A DNA stretch of 64,000 nt from an uncultured Nocardioides sp. Its GTDB lineage: Bacteria > Actinomycetota > Actinomycetes > Propionibacteriales > Nocardioidaceae. Each line of letters begins with the position of its first letter. Within the stretch, counting starts at the first letter, position 1. The position numbers and the translations under genes were made by a program. The notes under the pieces are model-generated. The model did no database searches and was not told the DNA's origin. It saw only the letters and a program-made list of their open reading frames with translations. The stretch spans positions 1,054,001-1,118,000 of the forward strand of contig NZ_CANKZF010000001.1 of NCBI RefSeq assembly GCF_947488515.1, written 5' to 3'. Below are positions 55,322 to 64,000 of this stretch, piece after piece.

Positions 55322-58300
55322 TCAGCGCTTGAGGCGGACCTTCACGCGCTGCGTGGTGCCGTCCTCGTGGCGGACGACCAGCACCACCTTGAGCGACGCC
55401 TTCTTGCCGAGGAGGGCGCGTGCCGCCTTGTTGAGCTTGAGCACCACGGTGCCCTTGTCCCGCGCGTCCATGTCGAACGCGCCGGCGCCGAGGCGCTTGC
55501 CCTTCGCGCCGCGGGTCCGCAGCACGACCTTGCCCTCACAGGCGACCGAGCCGCAGCTCAGCACCAGCTTGGCCTTGCGCCGGTTCTTCGTCGCGTCGAC
55601 CTTCCCGCCCTTGACGACCGTCACCGCGGGCGTCGACGGGGTCGTCGGCGGCGTGGTGGGCGGCGTGGTGGGAGGGGTCGTCGGCGGCGTCGTGGGCGGC
55701 GTCGTCGGCGGGGTGGTGGGCGGCGTCGTGGGCGGCGTCGTCGGCGGGGTCGTCGACGGCTCCACCACCTTCAGCTGCGCACTGCCCTGGCCCGGGTCGG
55801 TCGCCACGTCGCCGGCGTACTCCGCCACCAGCTCCACGGTCCCCGCCTCGGCGAACGGGCCGACCTCGAAGGTCGCCTTGCCGTCCTCGAGCTCCACCGC
55901 CGGCAGGTCGGTGCCGTCCACGGACAGCACCACCTCACCCGTCGGTGCCGCCTCGGCGGCCGAGCCGACCTCGACGACGACGTCACCCTTGGCGCCCGTC
56001 TCGAGCTCCTCCGGCGCGGTGACCGTCACGTCGGACGCGACATTCTCCGGGTCGGCGAGGTCCATGACCTGCACGTCGCGGTAGAAGACGTTCTCACCGC
56101 CGCCGTGGTTCTGCAGGCCGATGTACGAGGGCCAGGTGAGGCGCTTCGTCTGGTCCTGCGGGCTGGTGAAGTCGTTCACCAGCACGTCGTTGAGGAAGAC
56201 GCGGATGCGCTTGCCCTCGACCCGGATCTCGTAGTGGTTCCACTGGTTGACCGGCTTGAGCGCCGCGTCCCGCTGGGCGTTCGCGCCCTGGAACGTGTAG
56301 ATGGCACCTGTCGTACGGTCGGGCTGGTCCGTGGCGTCGATCTGGATCTCGTAGCCACGGTCCACGGCCACCCACGGGTCGCCTGCCGGGTTGGGAGCGT
56401 CACCGTCGTAGCGGGGGGTGGTCTCCGGGTTCGGGAACCCGACGAACACGCCGCCGTTGTCGTCCTTGGTGAGCTTCCAGTCCAGCTGCAGCGAGTAGTC
56501 GCCCTCGAGCGGCTCGGAGTGCCAGAGCAGGCCCAGGCCGCCGTTGGTCTTCAGCGTGCAGTCGGCCTCACGGGTGAACAGGCCGGGTCCGGCCATGTTC
56601 CAGTCGTCCATGCTCGCCGCGGTGCCGTCGAACAGGCTGCGGTAGCCCGGGTCGGCAGGCGTGGCCTCGCAGGTGTCAGGCTCGACGACCGGCTCGACCA
56701 TCTTGAACCAGTCGAAGACGCCGACCTGGCTGCCGGTGCCGTTGTAGGCGGCGAGACCGATCTTGGGATCGACCAGCCCGGTGCTCGGGTAGCCCGAGCC
56801 CATCGACGTCCACGTGGCACCCTGGTCGACCGACCAGCGGCCCTGGATCGCGGTGCCGGTCGAGACCATCTGCAGCTGCAGGTCGTCCGGAGCGGCGCCC
56901 TCGGGCAGGTCGGCGTTGGTGTAGACCATGTCGCCGTTGATGCGGCGGCCCAGCTCGAGCACCCAGTCGCCGTCCGGCTTCTCCATCGCCACGAACTTGG
57001 CGTAGTTGGTGGCGCTGGTCCAGGCCACCAGACCACCCTGGAGGTAGTCGTCGGCACCGGTCATCGAGAACTGGGTCGCAGCGGCCCAGGGACCCTCGGC
57101 CGGAGCCGGCTGCAGCACCATGTTCTTGGCGTCGACCGCCCCTCCGGAGAGGTCACCGGACTGCGCGTTGATGCGCAGCTGGCCGTCGGCCACGGCGACA
57201 CCGGTCGCGGTCTTGTTGAGGATCGTGCTCCAGCGGCACGTGTCCAGCTTCGTGCCGTCGAACTCGTCGTCGGCACCGGGCGTCTGGCCCGGCGCGCACG
57301 CCTCACGGGAACCGAGGTCGAGGTAGTCGATGTTGACGTTGCCGTTGTCGCCGGCGTCGCGCTGGATCTTGATGACGTTGACGCCCGCCTGCAGCTCGAG
57401 CTGGTCGGTGACCGAGCCCCACTCCTTCCAGGTGGTGAACGGCGGCAGCGACAGCTTCTTGGCGAAGACGTCGTTGACGTAGACCGACATCACCTTGGTC
57501 TGGCCGGCCTGGGGGTTCGGGCCGTTGGCGTAGCCGAGCTTCACGTTGTGGAACCCGGCCGCCGTCGCGGTCACGTCGAAGGTCACGGACGCGCCGTCGA
57601 CCTCGAAGCCACCGACGTAACCGGCGCCGCTGAAGCCGGCGTGCTCGGTCTGCACGCGGTTGCGGTCACCGGTGATGGTGCCGACCTCGGCCTCGACCCG
57701 ACCGCCGGTCGGGTCGACGACCTTGAGGTGGTCGAGGTTGACGTTGCCGTCGTCACCGGTCTCGTAGGCGATCTCCACGGTGGTGACGCCAGCCGGCAGG
57801 TTGACGCGGACGGTGTGCGTGCCCCACGTCTTCCAGTCCGTGAACGGCGGCAGCGTGATCGTCTGCAGCACCCCGCCGACGTACAGGCTCATCTTCTTGG
57901 CCTGGTTGGGCTGCGGGTTGGGACCGTTGGCGTAGCGCAGCACCAGGTCGTAGGCGCCGGCCCTGGGGGCGACGACGTCGACGGTGACACCCGAGCCGAT
58001 GGTCTGGATGCCGTCCACGAAGCCCGAACCGGTGAAGCCGGCGTGCTCGGTGTCGATCCCGGCGGTGCCGGTGAGGATGCCGTCCTCGAGCTCGTAGATG
58101 CCGTCGGCCGGGGCCTCGGGCTCGGGCTCGACATAGCCGGGGTAGCTGTTCAGGGTGTACCAGGCCTCGGTGCTCCACAGCGTGTCACCGGACGTCGAGG
58201 CGAACGGCCGCGGCGATCGGAGGTGGACGACGCGGTCGGGCTTCAGGCCGTCGACCTCGAGCGTGACGGTCTTCCCGTCCGCGCTGGCGGTCGCGCTGGT

Positions 58301-60169
58301 GACGGAGAGGCTCTCCTGGTCGAGCTTGGGACCGCCGTACTGTGCCGTCGCGCGGTAGCGCCACTGCTGGACCTGGTACTTGCTCGCCAGGTCGGCCAGC
58401 GTGTCAGCGGACAGGGGCTTGGTGTACTCGATCTCGAAGCCACCCTCGACGACGTCCATCGACAGCATGTCGAAGGGAACGGTGCCGGAGAGGTCGAGCT
58501 TCTGCAGGCCGTAGCGCAGCTTGCCGTTCTGGCCCCAGTTGCCGCCGGCGCCGAGGCCACCGATGATCAGCTGGCCGTCGTCGCCCTTCAGCACCCGGCT
58601 GACACCGGCCTCGAGGCCCTGCGTCATCCGGAAGAGCGCGCCCTGCTTGCGGCCGTCGACGACCTCGAGGTCGGCGCGCTGGAGGCCGCCGTAGGTCACG
58701 TCGCCGATGAACATCTGACCGGCGTACGGGCCCCCGTCGACGACGACGGGCGTGCTCGGAGAGTTGGCGATCTCGTTCTGCGGCATCCACAGCACCGGCT
58801 TGGTGACCGGCTGGTCGTCGAAGCGACCGGGCGTGCCGTCCTTCTCGGTGGTGAAGTGGTTGTAGAACTCGCCCGGCTTGATCTCGATCAGCTTCGAGGC
58901 CGGCAGCCAGCCGCCCTGGTTGTCGGTCACGAAGATCTCACCGTTCGCGCCCCAACCCATGCCGTGCGGGGTCCGCAGGCCACCGGCGACGTAGTCGATC
59001 TCGCCGGTGTCCTTGTCGATGGTGATGTGGGTACCGCGGTCCTGCGAGCCCTGCGGCACGGTGGTCGCGCCACCGAGGTTGATGGAGACCGACAGGTTCA
59101 CGTGGAACTTGCCGTCCTTGTAGAGCATGCCGAAGCCGAACTCGTGGAAGTTGCCGTCGAACGGGTAGGCCGCGATCTGCTCCTGCGACTGGAAGACACC
59201 CTGGGCGTCCTCGCCGGTCAGCTTGATCAGGCCGGTCTTCTCGGAGACGTAGATCTCGCCGTCGACGACCTTGATGCCCTGCGGCTCCTTGAGGCCGCCC
59301 GCGATCTTCGTGCGTGTCACGTCCGCGGTCGAGTCGGCGCCCTTGACGCCCTCGAGCCGGTAGAGCTCGCCGAGCTCCACGTTGCCCTGGTCGTTGCCGT
59401 TGCCGCCCCAGGTGAGGACGAGCAGGTCGTCGCCCATCCACTCGAGGCCGGTGGCCTGCGGCTCGAAGCCACTGGGGCGGAGGTCGGTCAGCTCGTACGC
59501 GGGGTTCAGCCCGTCGAGCTGGAGACCGTCGCCGGCCGAGTCGTTCTGGCCCTCGCAGTACTTGAAGCCGGGAGCCGTGACGCGCGTGACGCCGGCCTCG
59601 GTGCTGAGGACGGAGGTGGGCACGACGGTGAACGCGGCGTCACCGGGCTTCTTCCACTGCAGCGTGAGCTGCTCGCCGCCACCGGCCTCGAAGAAGTTGA
59701 TCCGCAGCTTCTTGATGCCCGGCGACAGCTCCGCCGAGCCGTCCTTCGGCGTGTTGCCGTGAAGGCCGTCGTTGTCGATGACCTTCGTGTCGTCGATGAA
59801 CAGCTCGGAGCCGTCGTCGCTCAGCAGCCGGAACGTGTAGGAGCCGGCGGTGGGGATGTCGAGGTTGGCGAGCGCCTCCACGACGAAGTTCTCCGACAGG
59901 CCGCCGAAGTCCTCTGGGGCGTCCCAGTCGATCGTCGGCTTGAGCAGGTCGACATTGGGGGTCTGGGCGGCCTTGAGCGTGCAGAGCTCAGAGATGCCCT
60001 GACCCAGCTGGTAGGCACGCATGGTGACGCCGGGCTCGTCGCCGGCCGGGATGGCGGACGCGGCGCTCGGCACCGTGGCAGCGAGGCTCGCCGCGACGGA
60101 GGCGGCGAGGGCCGCGGCCGCCCACCGGCGAGCGCGACGCGGTGGAGCGGTGGAGTGATTCTTCGACAC
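55322..60169 (-). CDS. Large secreted multidomain protein: PA14, sugar-dehydrogenase propeller, two CBMs, ConA-like and DUF1080 domains
   Basis: 1615 aa with a Sec signal peptide (about 1-40). Approximate order: PA14-like domain (75-177; TFRLLSDDGSELFIDD), a glucose/sorbosone-dehydrogenase-type beta-propeller (220-570; LRTPHGMGWGANGEIFVTDN), two CBM6/35-like modules (690-820 and 823-955, each with EHAGFxGxGxV), a concanavalin-like domain (960-1160), a DUF1080 domain, now called 3-keto-disaccharide hydrolase (1170-1370), an Ig-like domain (1375-1465), a TPPT-repeat linker (1471-1510), and a Lys-rich C-terminal beta domain. No sortase motif or membrane helix follows. DUF1080 plus propeller points to extracellular oxidised-sugar chemistry; the reaction is inferred. 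GTG at 60169 has GAGAGG upstream. Confidence 0.8.
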   Translation of the reverse strand: MSKNHSTAPPRRARRWAAAALAASVAASLAATVPSAASAIPAGDEPGVTMRAYQLGQGISELCTLKAAQTPNVDLLKPTIDWDAPEDFGGLSENFVVEALANLDIPTAGSYTFRLLSDDGSELFIDDTKVIDNDGLHGNTPKDGSAELSPGIKKLRINFFEAGGGEQLTLQWKKPGDAAFTVVPTSVLSTEAGVTRVTAPGFKYCEGQNDSAGDGLQLDGLNPAYELTDLRPSGFEPQATGLEWMGDDLLVLTWGGNGNDQGNVELGELYRLEGVKGADSTADVTRTKIAGGLKEPQGIKVVDGEIYVSEKTGLIKLTGEDAQGVFQSQEQIAAYPFDGNFHEFGFGMLYKDGKFHVNLSVSINLGGATTVPQGSQDRGTHITIDKDTGEIDYVAGGLRTPHGMGWGANGEIFVTDNQGGWLPASKLIEIKPGEFYNHFTTEKDGTPGRFDDQPVTKPVLWMPQNEIANSPSTPVVVDGGPYAGQMFIGDVTYGGLQRADLEVVDGRKQGALFRMTQGLEAGVSRVLKGDDGQLIIGGLGAGGNWGQNGKLRYGLQKLDLSGTVPFDMLSMDVVEGGFEIEYTKPLSADTLADLASKYQVQQWRYRATAQYGGPKLDQESLSVTSATASADGKTVTLEVDGLKPDRVVHLRSPRPFASTSGDTLWSTEAWYTLNSYPGYVEPEPEAPADGIYELEDGILTGTAGIDTEHAGFTGSGFVDGIQTIGSGVTVDVVAPRAGAYDLVLRYANGPNPQPNQAKKMSLYVGGVLQTITLPPFTDWKTWGTHTVRVNLPAGVTTVEIAYETGDDGNVNLDHLKVVDPTGGRVEAEVGTITGDRNRVQTEHAGFSGAGYVGGFEVDGASVTFDVTATAAGFHNVKLGYANGPNPQAGQTKVMSVYVNDVFAKKLSLPPFTTWKEWGSVTDQLELQAGVNVIKIQRDAGDNGNVNIDYLDLGSREACAPGQTPGADDEFDGTKLDTCRWSTILNKTATGVAVADGQLRINAQSGDLSGGAVDAKNMVLQPAPAEGPWAAATQFSMTGADDYLQGGLVAWTSATNYAKFVAMEKPDGDWVLELGRRINGDMVYTNADLPEGAAPDDLQLQMVSTGTAIQGRWSVDQGATWTSMGSGYPSTGLVDPKIGLAAYNGTGSQVGVFDWFKMVEPVVEPDTCEATPADPGYRSLFDGTAASMDDWNMAGPGLFTREADCTLKTNGGLGLLWHSEPLEGDYSLQLDWKLTKDDNGGVFVGFPNPETTPRYDGDAPNPAGDPWVAVDRGYEIQIDATDQPDRTTGAIYTFQGANAQRDAALKPVNQWNHYEIRVEGKRIRVFLNDVLVNDFTSPQDQTKRLTWPSYIGLQNHGGGENVFYRDVQVMDLADPENVASDVTVTAPEELETGAKGDVVVEVGSAAEAAPTGEVVLSVDGTDLPAVELEDGKATFEVGPFAEAGTVELVAEYAGDVATDPGQGSAQLKVVEPSTTPPTTPPTTPPTTPPTTPPTTPPTTPPTTPPTTPPTTPSTPAVTVVKGGKVDATKNRRKAKLVLSCGSVACEGKVVLRTRGAKGKRLGAGAFDMDARDKGTVVLKLNKAARALLGKKASLKVVLVVRHEDGTTQRVKVRLKR
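55638..55752. repeat. Tandem 12-bp coding repeat (Thr/Pro linker)
   Basis: About ten degenerate copies of a 12-bp unit (GGCGTCGTCGGC type) code the TPPT linker of the large secreted protein. CGTCGACGG flanks both ends. The unit is a multiple of 3, so copy number can vary in frame. Confidence 0.8.
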
Positions 60170-60322
60170 CGGGGATTTACCTCTCGGGAGCCCGGGCGCG
60201 ACGCACGGGCGAGGGATGTGACGGGGATGTGACGCCGCTCACCCTAGGTCCGATCCGACAGTTTGTGAACAACTTTTGACTGGCAATCGCCATAAGGGGT
60301 GGTCCCCGTTACAGTTCCGCTC

Positions 60323-62464
60323 GTGCTGGAGGACCTCGGACGGCTGCTGCACCGCTGGCGACGCCCGGTCCTCGCGACCTGGGCGGTGGTCGTCGTGCTC
60401 GGCGCCGTGCTCGGCGGATCGGTCTTCGACCTGGCCGAGGCCCCCGACCCACTGCGCGACGACAGCGAGTCGGCCCAGGTGAAGGAGCTGCTGGAGGCCG
60501 CCGACCCCGAGGGCGAGCTGGTGGTCGCCGTCCTGTCCGGGGCGGACATCTACGGCATCGACCTGATCGACCAGGCCACACGCACGCTGCACGCCGTACG
60601 CGACCTGCCGGACGTCGTCGAGGTGCGCGACCCCTGGACCACCGGCGCGCAGGACCTCGTCCGGCCCGACCGGTTCGGCACGGTCGTCACCGTCGAGATC
60701 GACCACACCGTCGACCGCGACCGTGCCTTGGCTGCCGCCGCCGAGGTCGAGAAGACCCTGCAGCAGGTCGGCATGCCCGAGGTGCTGGTCGGCGGCCCAC
60801 TGCTCGCCGAGGAGGCCTTCGGCGAGCAGGCCGTGCAGGACGCCGCGCGCGGCGAGGGCGTCGCGATCCTCGTGCTCGTCGTCGTCCTCGCACTCGCCCT
60901 GGGCGGCCTCGTCGTCGGCCTGCTGCCCGTGGCGACGGCGCTCGGCTCCGTCTGCGTGGCCCTGCTGGCGCTGGCGGGCCTGGCCCGCCTGACCCCGGTG
61001 AGCGACTACGCCGTCAACGTCGTCACCCTGTTGGGCCTCGGCCTGGCGGTGGACTACGCACTGCTGGTCCTCGGTCGCTTCCGGGAGGAGCGGGCGGCTT
61101 CGCCGGGCGCCGATGTCGCGGAAGCGCTGGGGCGCACCCTGGCCACCTCCGGGCGCACGGTCCTCGTCTCGGGCCTCACCGTCGCGACCGCGCTCGCCGG
61201 CCTGCTCGTGCTGCGCGACCCCGTCCTCTCCCCGATGGCCGTCGGCGGTCTCGTCGCGGTGGCCGGCGCCACGCTGACCGGCCTCACCCTCGCCCCAGCG
61301 CTGGTCGCCGTGTCACACGGCCGCATCCCCGCACCGGCGTCGGGACGCTTCCTGGGCGGCACCCCCAGCGCCCACGCGCTGCTGCCGCGCCTCGCGCGGT
61401 TCGCGCAGCGCCGCCCGTGGCCGGTGCTGCTCGGGTGCACCGCACTGCTGCTCCTGCTCAGCACCCCCCTGCTGTCCCTCGACCTCCGCAACTCCGACAC
61501 CCGCTCGCTCCCCCGCGACAGCGAGCCGCGGCTGACGCAGGCCGCGATCGAGGACCGCTACCCCGACCAGGTCGCCACCCCGATCACCGTGCTGGTCGAG
61601 GCGGAGTTCACCTCCCAGGAGACCGCGGACGCCATGGCCGGACTGGCCGGCATCCCCGGCGTGGTGGACGTGCTGCTCTTCGACCCCGTGCCAGGCGACC
61701 TCAGCCAGCTCCTCGTGGAGCCCGAGCCGGACGCTGCCGGCGACTACGACGGCCCGAAGGTGCAGGACCTCGTACGCCGGATGCGGGCCGCCGACCTCGG
61801 GGCCGACGTCCTCGTCGGCGGGCCCACGGCCGAGCTGGTCGACACCCGCGACGCCCTCGCCGACCGGGCCCCCATCGCGGTGCTGGTCGTCGCGCTGCTG
61901 ACCGCCCTGCTGCTGGGACGGCTGACGCGCTCCGTCGTCGTACCCATCAAGGCCGTGGCGCTCAACCTGCTCTCCCTCGGCGCGACGCTCGGCGTGGTGG
62001 TCGCCATCTTCCAGCGCGGCTGGGGGTCGTCCCTGCTCGGCTTCGACTCGTGGGGCGCCCTCGACGTCACCACTCCCCTGCTGCTGTTCATGTTCGCGTT
62101 CGGGTTGTCGATGGACTACCACGTCTTCCTGGTCGCCCGGATCCGCGAGGCGTGGGACGAGGCCCTGGCCCGCCCGACGCGCAAGCGGGATCGCGGCAAG
62201 GACCTCCGGGCGCTCAACGACGAGGCCGTGCTCACCGGCATCACCGCCTCGGGACCGGTGGTGACGCTCGCCGCGGTCGCGATCGGGATCGTGTTCCTCG
62301 GCTTCGCGCTCGGCGAGCTGATCGCGGTCAAGGAGATCGGCGTCGGGATGACCGTGGCCGTGCTGCTCGACGTGACGATCGTGCGTGGCCTGCTGCTGCC
62401 GGCGTCGATGACGCTGCTGGGGCGGTGGAACTGGTGGCTGCCCGGGCAGGGGCAGCAGGGCTGA
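60323..62464 (+). CDS. MMPL-family (RND) transporter
   Basis: 713 aa with twelve transmembrane helices in two groups of six, each preceded by a large outer loop. The first helix (VLATWAVVVVLGAVLGGSVF) is near residues 14-34, then a loop to about residue 170; the RND helix GLGLAVDYALLVLGRFREE near 240-258 carries the conserved GLAVDYA, and FMFAFGLSMDYHVFLVARIREA near 590-612 is its repeat, with Asp-Tyr proton-relay residues. MMPL proteins export lipids or small molecules in actinobacteria. GTG at 60323 lies before the first basic helix; GTG at 60299 would add 8 residues. The substrate is unknown. Confidence 0.88.
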   Translation: MLEDLGRLLHRWRRPVLATWAVVVVLGAVLGGSVFDLAEAPDPLRDDSESAQVKELLEAADPEGELVVAVLSGADIYGIDLIDQATRTLHAVRDLPDVVEVRDPWTTGAQDLVRPDRFGTVVTVEIDHTVDRDRALAAAAEVEKTLQQVGMPEVLVGGPLLAEEAFGEQAVQDAARGEGVAILVLVVVLALALGGLVVGLLPVATALGSVCVALLALAGLARLTPVSDYAVNVVTLLGLGLAVDYALLVLGRFREERAASPGADVAEALGRTLATSGRTVLVSGLTVATALAGLLVLRDPVLSPMAVGGLVAVAGATLTGLTLAPALVAVSHGRIPAPASGRFLGGTPSAHALLPRLARFAQRRPWPVLLGCTALLLLLSTPLLSLDLRNSDTRSLPRDSEPRLTQAAIEDRYPDQVATPITVLVEAEFTSQETADAMAGLAGIPGVVDVLLFDPVPGDLSQLLVEPEPDAAGDYDGPKVQDLVRRMRAADLGADVLVGGPTAELVDTRDALADRAPIAVLVVALLTALLLGRLTRSVVVPIKAVALNLLSLGATLGVVVAIFQRGWGSSLLGFDSWGALDVTTPLLLFMFAFGLSMDYHVFLVARIREAWDEALARPTRKRDRGKDLRALNDEAVLTGITASGPVVTLAAVAIGIVFLGFALGELIAVKEIGVGMTVAVLLDVTIVRGLLLPASMTLLGRWNWWLPGQGQQG

Positions 62465-62475
62465 GGAGCCTCAGC
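62460..62475. terminator. Short palindrome containing both convergent stops
   Basis: GCTGAGG (62460-62466) and CCTCAGC (62469-62475) are perfect inverted repeats around AG and hold the TGA of the MMPL gene and of the opposing small gene. Terminator activity is uncertain because the loop is only 2 nt. Confidence 0.4.
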
Positions 62476-62767
62476 GCTCGTCGGTGGTGGCGGAGGTGCC
62501 CGTCGTGCCCGAGCCACCCGGGGTGCCCGGTGCGTCCGCCGCGTCTGTCGCGTCCGCCTCCTCGGAGCGCTGGACCGGCTCGTCGCCGTAGACGCCGGCG
62601 TCCTTGGCCGCCTGCGCCTTGCGCAGCTGCTTGACGAGGCTGAACGCGATGATGACGACCGCGATGATCATGAAGATCCACACGGCGAAGCCCAGCGGCC
62701 CCGCCTTCACCTCGGTGTCCTCCGGAGTGGGGTCGTTCACGAGCGCGATGATCAGCAGGTGGAGCAT
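62471..62767 (-). CDS. Small single-span membrane protein, unknown
   Basis: 98 aa. One clear transmembrane helix at residues 27-46 (LGFAVWIFMIIAVVIIAFSL), a second weaker hydrophobic stretch at the N-terminus (MLHLLIIALV), and a charged or acidic Ser/Thr/Gly-rich tail (QRSEEADATDAADAPGTP) of about 50 residues. Similar small proteins occur next to mca in actinobacteria, but no domain name is certain. It starts 23 nt from the stop of mca on the same strand and may be co-transcribed with it. Confidence 0.7.
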   Translation of the reverse strand: MLHLLIIALVNDPTPEDTEVKAGPLGFAVWIFMIIAVVIIAFSLVKQLRKAQAAKDAGVYGDEPVQRSEEADATDAADAPGTPGGSGTTGTSATTDER

Positions 62768-62790
62768 GCCCCTAGTGTCCCACTTCCCGC

Positions 62791-63690
62791 TCAGGGAGCG
62801 GGGGTCGGGATCCCCGCGAAGAGATCGTCCTCGGGCAGCGTGCTCTCGACCGTCGACTCGACCAGCTCGTAGTCCTCGGTGGGCCAGGTCTTCTGCTGAA
62901 TCTCACGCGGGATCGCGAACCACATGCCGTCGGGGTCGATCTGCGTGGCGTGGGCGAGCAGCGCCTGGTCGCGGACCCCGAAGTAGTCGCCGCACGGCAC
63001 CCGCGTGGTGATCCGGTCGTCCCACTCCGGCTCGCGCTCCCACTTCTCGAGGCGCTCGGCGTAGGGCGACTCGAGGTCGTGGGCGAGCATCGCCTCGTGG
63101 AGGGCGTTGGTCTTCGCCCAGCTCCAGCCGTGGTGGTAGTAGAGCTTCATCGGCTGCCACGGCTCACCCGCGTCGGGGAAGCGCTCCGGGTCGCCGGCCG
63201 CGTGGTAGGCGGCGACGGAGACCTCGTGGCAGCGGATGTGGTCGGGGTGCGGGTAGCCGCCGCGCTCGTCGTACGTCGTCAGCACGTGGGGACGGAACCC
63301 GCGGATCAGCCGTACGAGGCGCTCGGTGGCCTCCTCGAGCGGCACGAGTGCGAAGCAGCCCTCCGGGAGCGGTGGGAGCGGGTCACCCTCGGGCCAGCCG
63401 GAGTCGATGAAGCCCAGCCAGTCCTGACGGATGCCGAGGATGTCGCGGGCGCGGTGCATCTCCTCGCGGCGGATCTCGGTGATGTTCTCCCAGACCTCGG
63501 GGCGGTCCATCTTGGCGTTGAGCACCGAGCCGCGCTCGCCGCCGGTGCAGGTGGCGACGTGGACGTCGACCCCCTCGGCGACGTACTTCGCCGTGGACGC
63601 GGCCCCCTTGCTCGACTCGTCGTCGGGGTGGGCGTGGACGTGCATGAGTCGGAGGCCGGCGCGGGGTCGGTCTGCGGGGGGCTGGGCCAT
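62791..63690 (-). CDS. mca: Mycothiol S-conjugate amidase
   Basis: 299-aa zinc enzyme of the LmbE/PIG-L family that cleaves mycothiol S-conjugates to a mercapturic acid and GlcN-Ins, detoxifying electrophiles. The zinc motif HAHPDDESSKG is near residues 18-28; the third ligand region YPHPDHIRCHE lies near 146-156. Length and the C-terminal HATQIDPDGMWFAIP and PTEDYELV agree with Mca rather than MshB. Mycothiol is confined to actinobacteria. ATG at 63690 has TAGACT 7 nt upstream (leaderless). It is divergent from the DUF4307 gene, a common neighbour of mca. Confidence 0.95.
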   Translation of the reverse strand: MAQPPADRPRAGLRLMHVHAHPDDESSKGAASTAKYVAEGVDVHVATCTGGERGSVLNAKMDRPEVWENITEIRREEMHRARDILGIRQDWLGFIDSGWPEGDPLPPLPEGCFALVPLEEATERLVRLIRGFRPHVLTTYDERGGYPHPDHIRCHEVSVAAYHAAGDPERFPDAGEPWQPMKLYYHHGWSWAKTNALHEAMLAHDLESPYAERLEKWEREPEWDDRITTRVPCGDYFGVRDQALLAHATQIDPDGMWFAIPREIQQKTWPTEDYELVESTVESTLPEDDLFAGIPTPAP

Positions 63691-63728
63691 GGCCTGAAGT
63701 CTAGGAGGAGGGACTTACGCTTCTGTGC

Positions 63729-64000
63729 GTGACCACCGACCTCGCCGACCGCTACGGCGCCCCCGCCCGGTGGCGGCGCCCCGCAGTCGTGGGCCTCGCG
63801 GTCGTCCTCGCCGTCGTCGGACTGACGTGGCTCGGCTGGACGGCGTGGTTCCACGGCAGCCCCGACGTCCGCTCCGAGGTCGTCACCTTCGACGTCACGA
63901 GCGACCACCAGGTCGAGGCCCGCGTCGACGTCCAGCTGGCGGACGGTGTGGAGGCCAGCTGCCGCGTGCGCGCCTTGGCCGAGGACAAGACGGCCGTCGG
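63729..64000 (+). CDS. DUF4307 membrane-anchored protein (3' end outside window)
   Basis: The gene begins at GTG 63729 and runs beyond the window; 90 codons are visible. TTDLADRYGAPARWRRP precedes a transmembrane helix (VVGLAVVLAVVGLTWLGWTAWF) at residues about 17-38, followed by an outer beta-rich part (VRSEVVTFDVTSDHQVEARVDVQL). This is the pattern of DUF4307, an actinobacterial protein of unknown role usually beside mca. TACGCT lies 7 nt before the GTG, so it is likely leaderless. Only 38 nt separate it from the start of mca. Confidence 0.8.
   Translation, partial: MTTDLADRYGAPARWRRPAVVGLAVVLAVVGLTWLGWTAWFHGSPDVRSEVVTFDVTSDHQVEARVDVQLADGVEASCRVRALAEDKTAV

Noticed and set aside
55638..55752. 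CRISPR-like repeat array
   Set aside because: Units are 12 bp, contiguous without spacers, and code a Thr/Pro linker in frame.
55367..60232. 1621-codon open frame antisense to the large secreted protein
   Set aside because: It mirrors the GC-rich codon structure of the real gene, gives a His/Arg/Val-rich protein without domains, and covers the same span on the opposite strand.

Overview
The window is high-GC actinobacterial DNA, most likely from Nocardioides or a close relative in the Nocardioidaceae. The evidence is strong G/C bias at third codon positions, a mycothiol conjugate amidase (mca), a DasR-type dre operator, many apparently leaderless genes with a TAnnnT box 6-7 nt before the start codon, and frequent GTG starts. 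No rRNA, tRNA, CRISPR array, phage module or insertion sequence was seen. The genus is an inference.

Layout. 1-5.8 kb: end of a sugar ABC import operon (two permeases and an ATPase), an amylosucrase-type GH13 enzyme, and a lone MsiK-like sugar-importer ATPase. 6-21 kb: a DUF1707 protein, then four large paralogous regulators (about 971-989 aa). Each has an N-terminal helix-turn-helix, a STAND/LAL-type ATPase and a long helical C-terminal part. Two lipoprotein genes sit between them: a 91-aa protein and a CapA/M15-peptidase fusion. A promoter-like motif recurs in front of the regulators. 21-27 kb: a flavin monooxygenase-like protein, an ICL/PEP-mutase superfamily protein, and a four-gene PotABCD-type ABC importer. 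27-35.6 kb: PLDc_N protein, class I fumarase, two CarH-like B12-binding MerR regulators with 11-bp tandem repeats nearby, spermidine synthase-like protein, a penicillin-binding lipoprotein, an SRPBCC/ArsR pair, and a small secreted protein preceded by four 11-bp repeats of the same type. 35.6-48.7 kb: class II fumarase, GNAT protein, a DUF4396 membrane protein under a CsoR-like palindrome, a repeat-rich secreted protein, a 2H-like protein, a transglycosylase-like protein, PhoH2, isoprenyl transferase, hemolysin III, several membrane proteins and a GH26-like hydrolase. 48.7-54.5 kb: a divergent GlcNAc PTS locus. 54.6-64 kb: methyltransferase, a 1615-aa secreted multidomain sugar-related protein, an MMPL transporter, mca and a truncated DUF4307 gene.

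How the genes fit together. The GlcNAc locus is the clearest pathway. EIIC, EIIB and EIIA are separate proteins. NagA deacetylates GlcNAc-6-P, and a SIS-domain enzyme probably replaces NagB. A GntR/UTRA regulator gene faces it across a dre operator. Cell-envelope functions recur: PBP, transglycosylase, isoprenyl transferase, M15 peptidase and the GlcNAc PTS. The least explained parts are the regulator array at 6.8-21 kb and the CarH-like pair with its repeats at 29-35 kb. Everything was read by eye, so domain borders are approximate.
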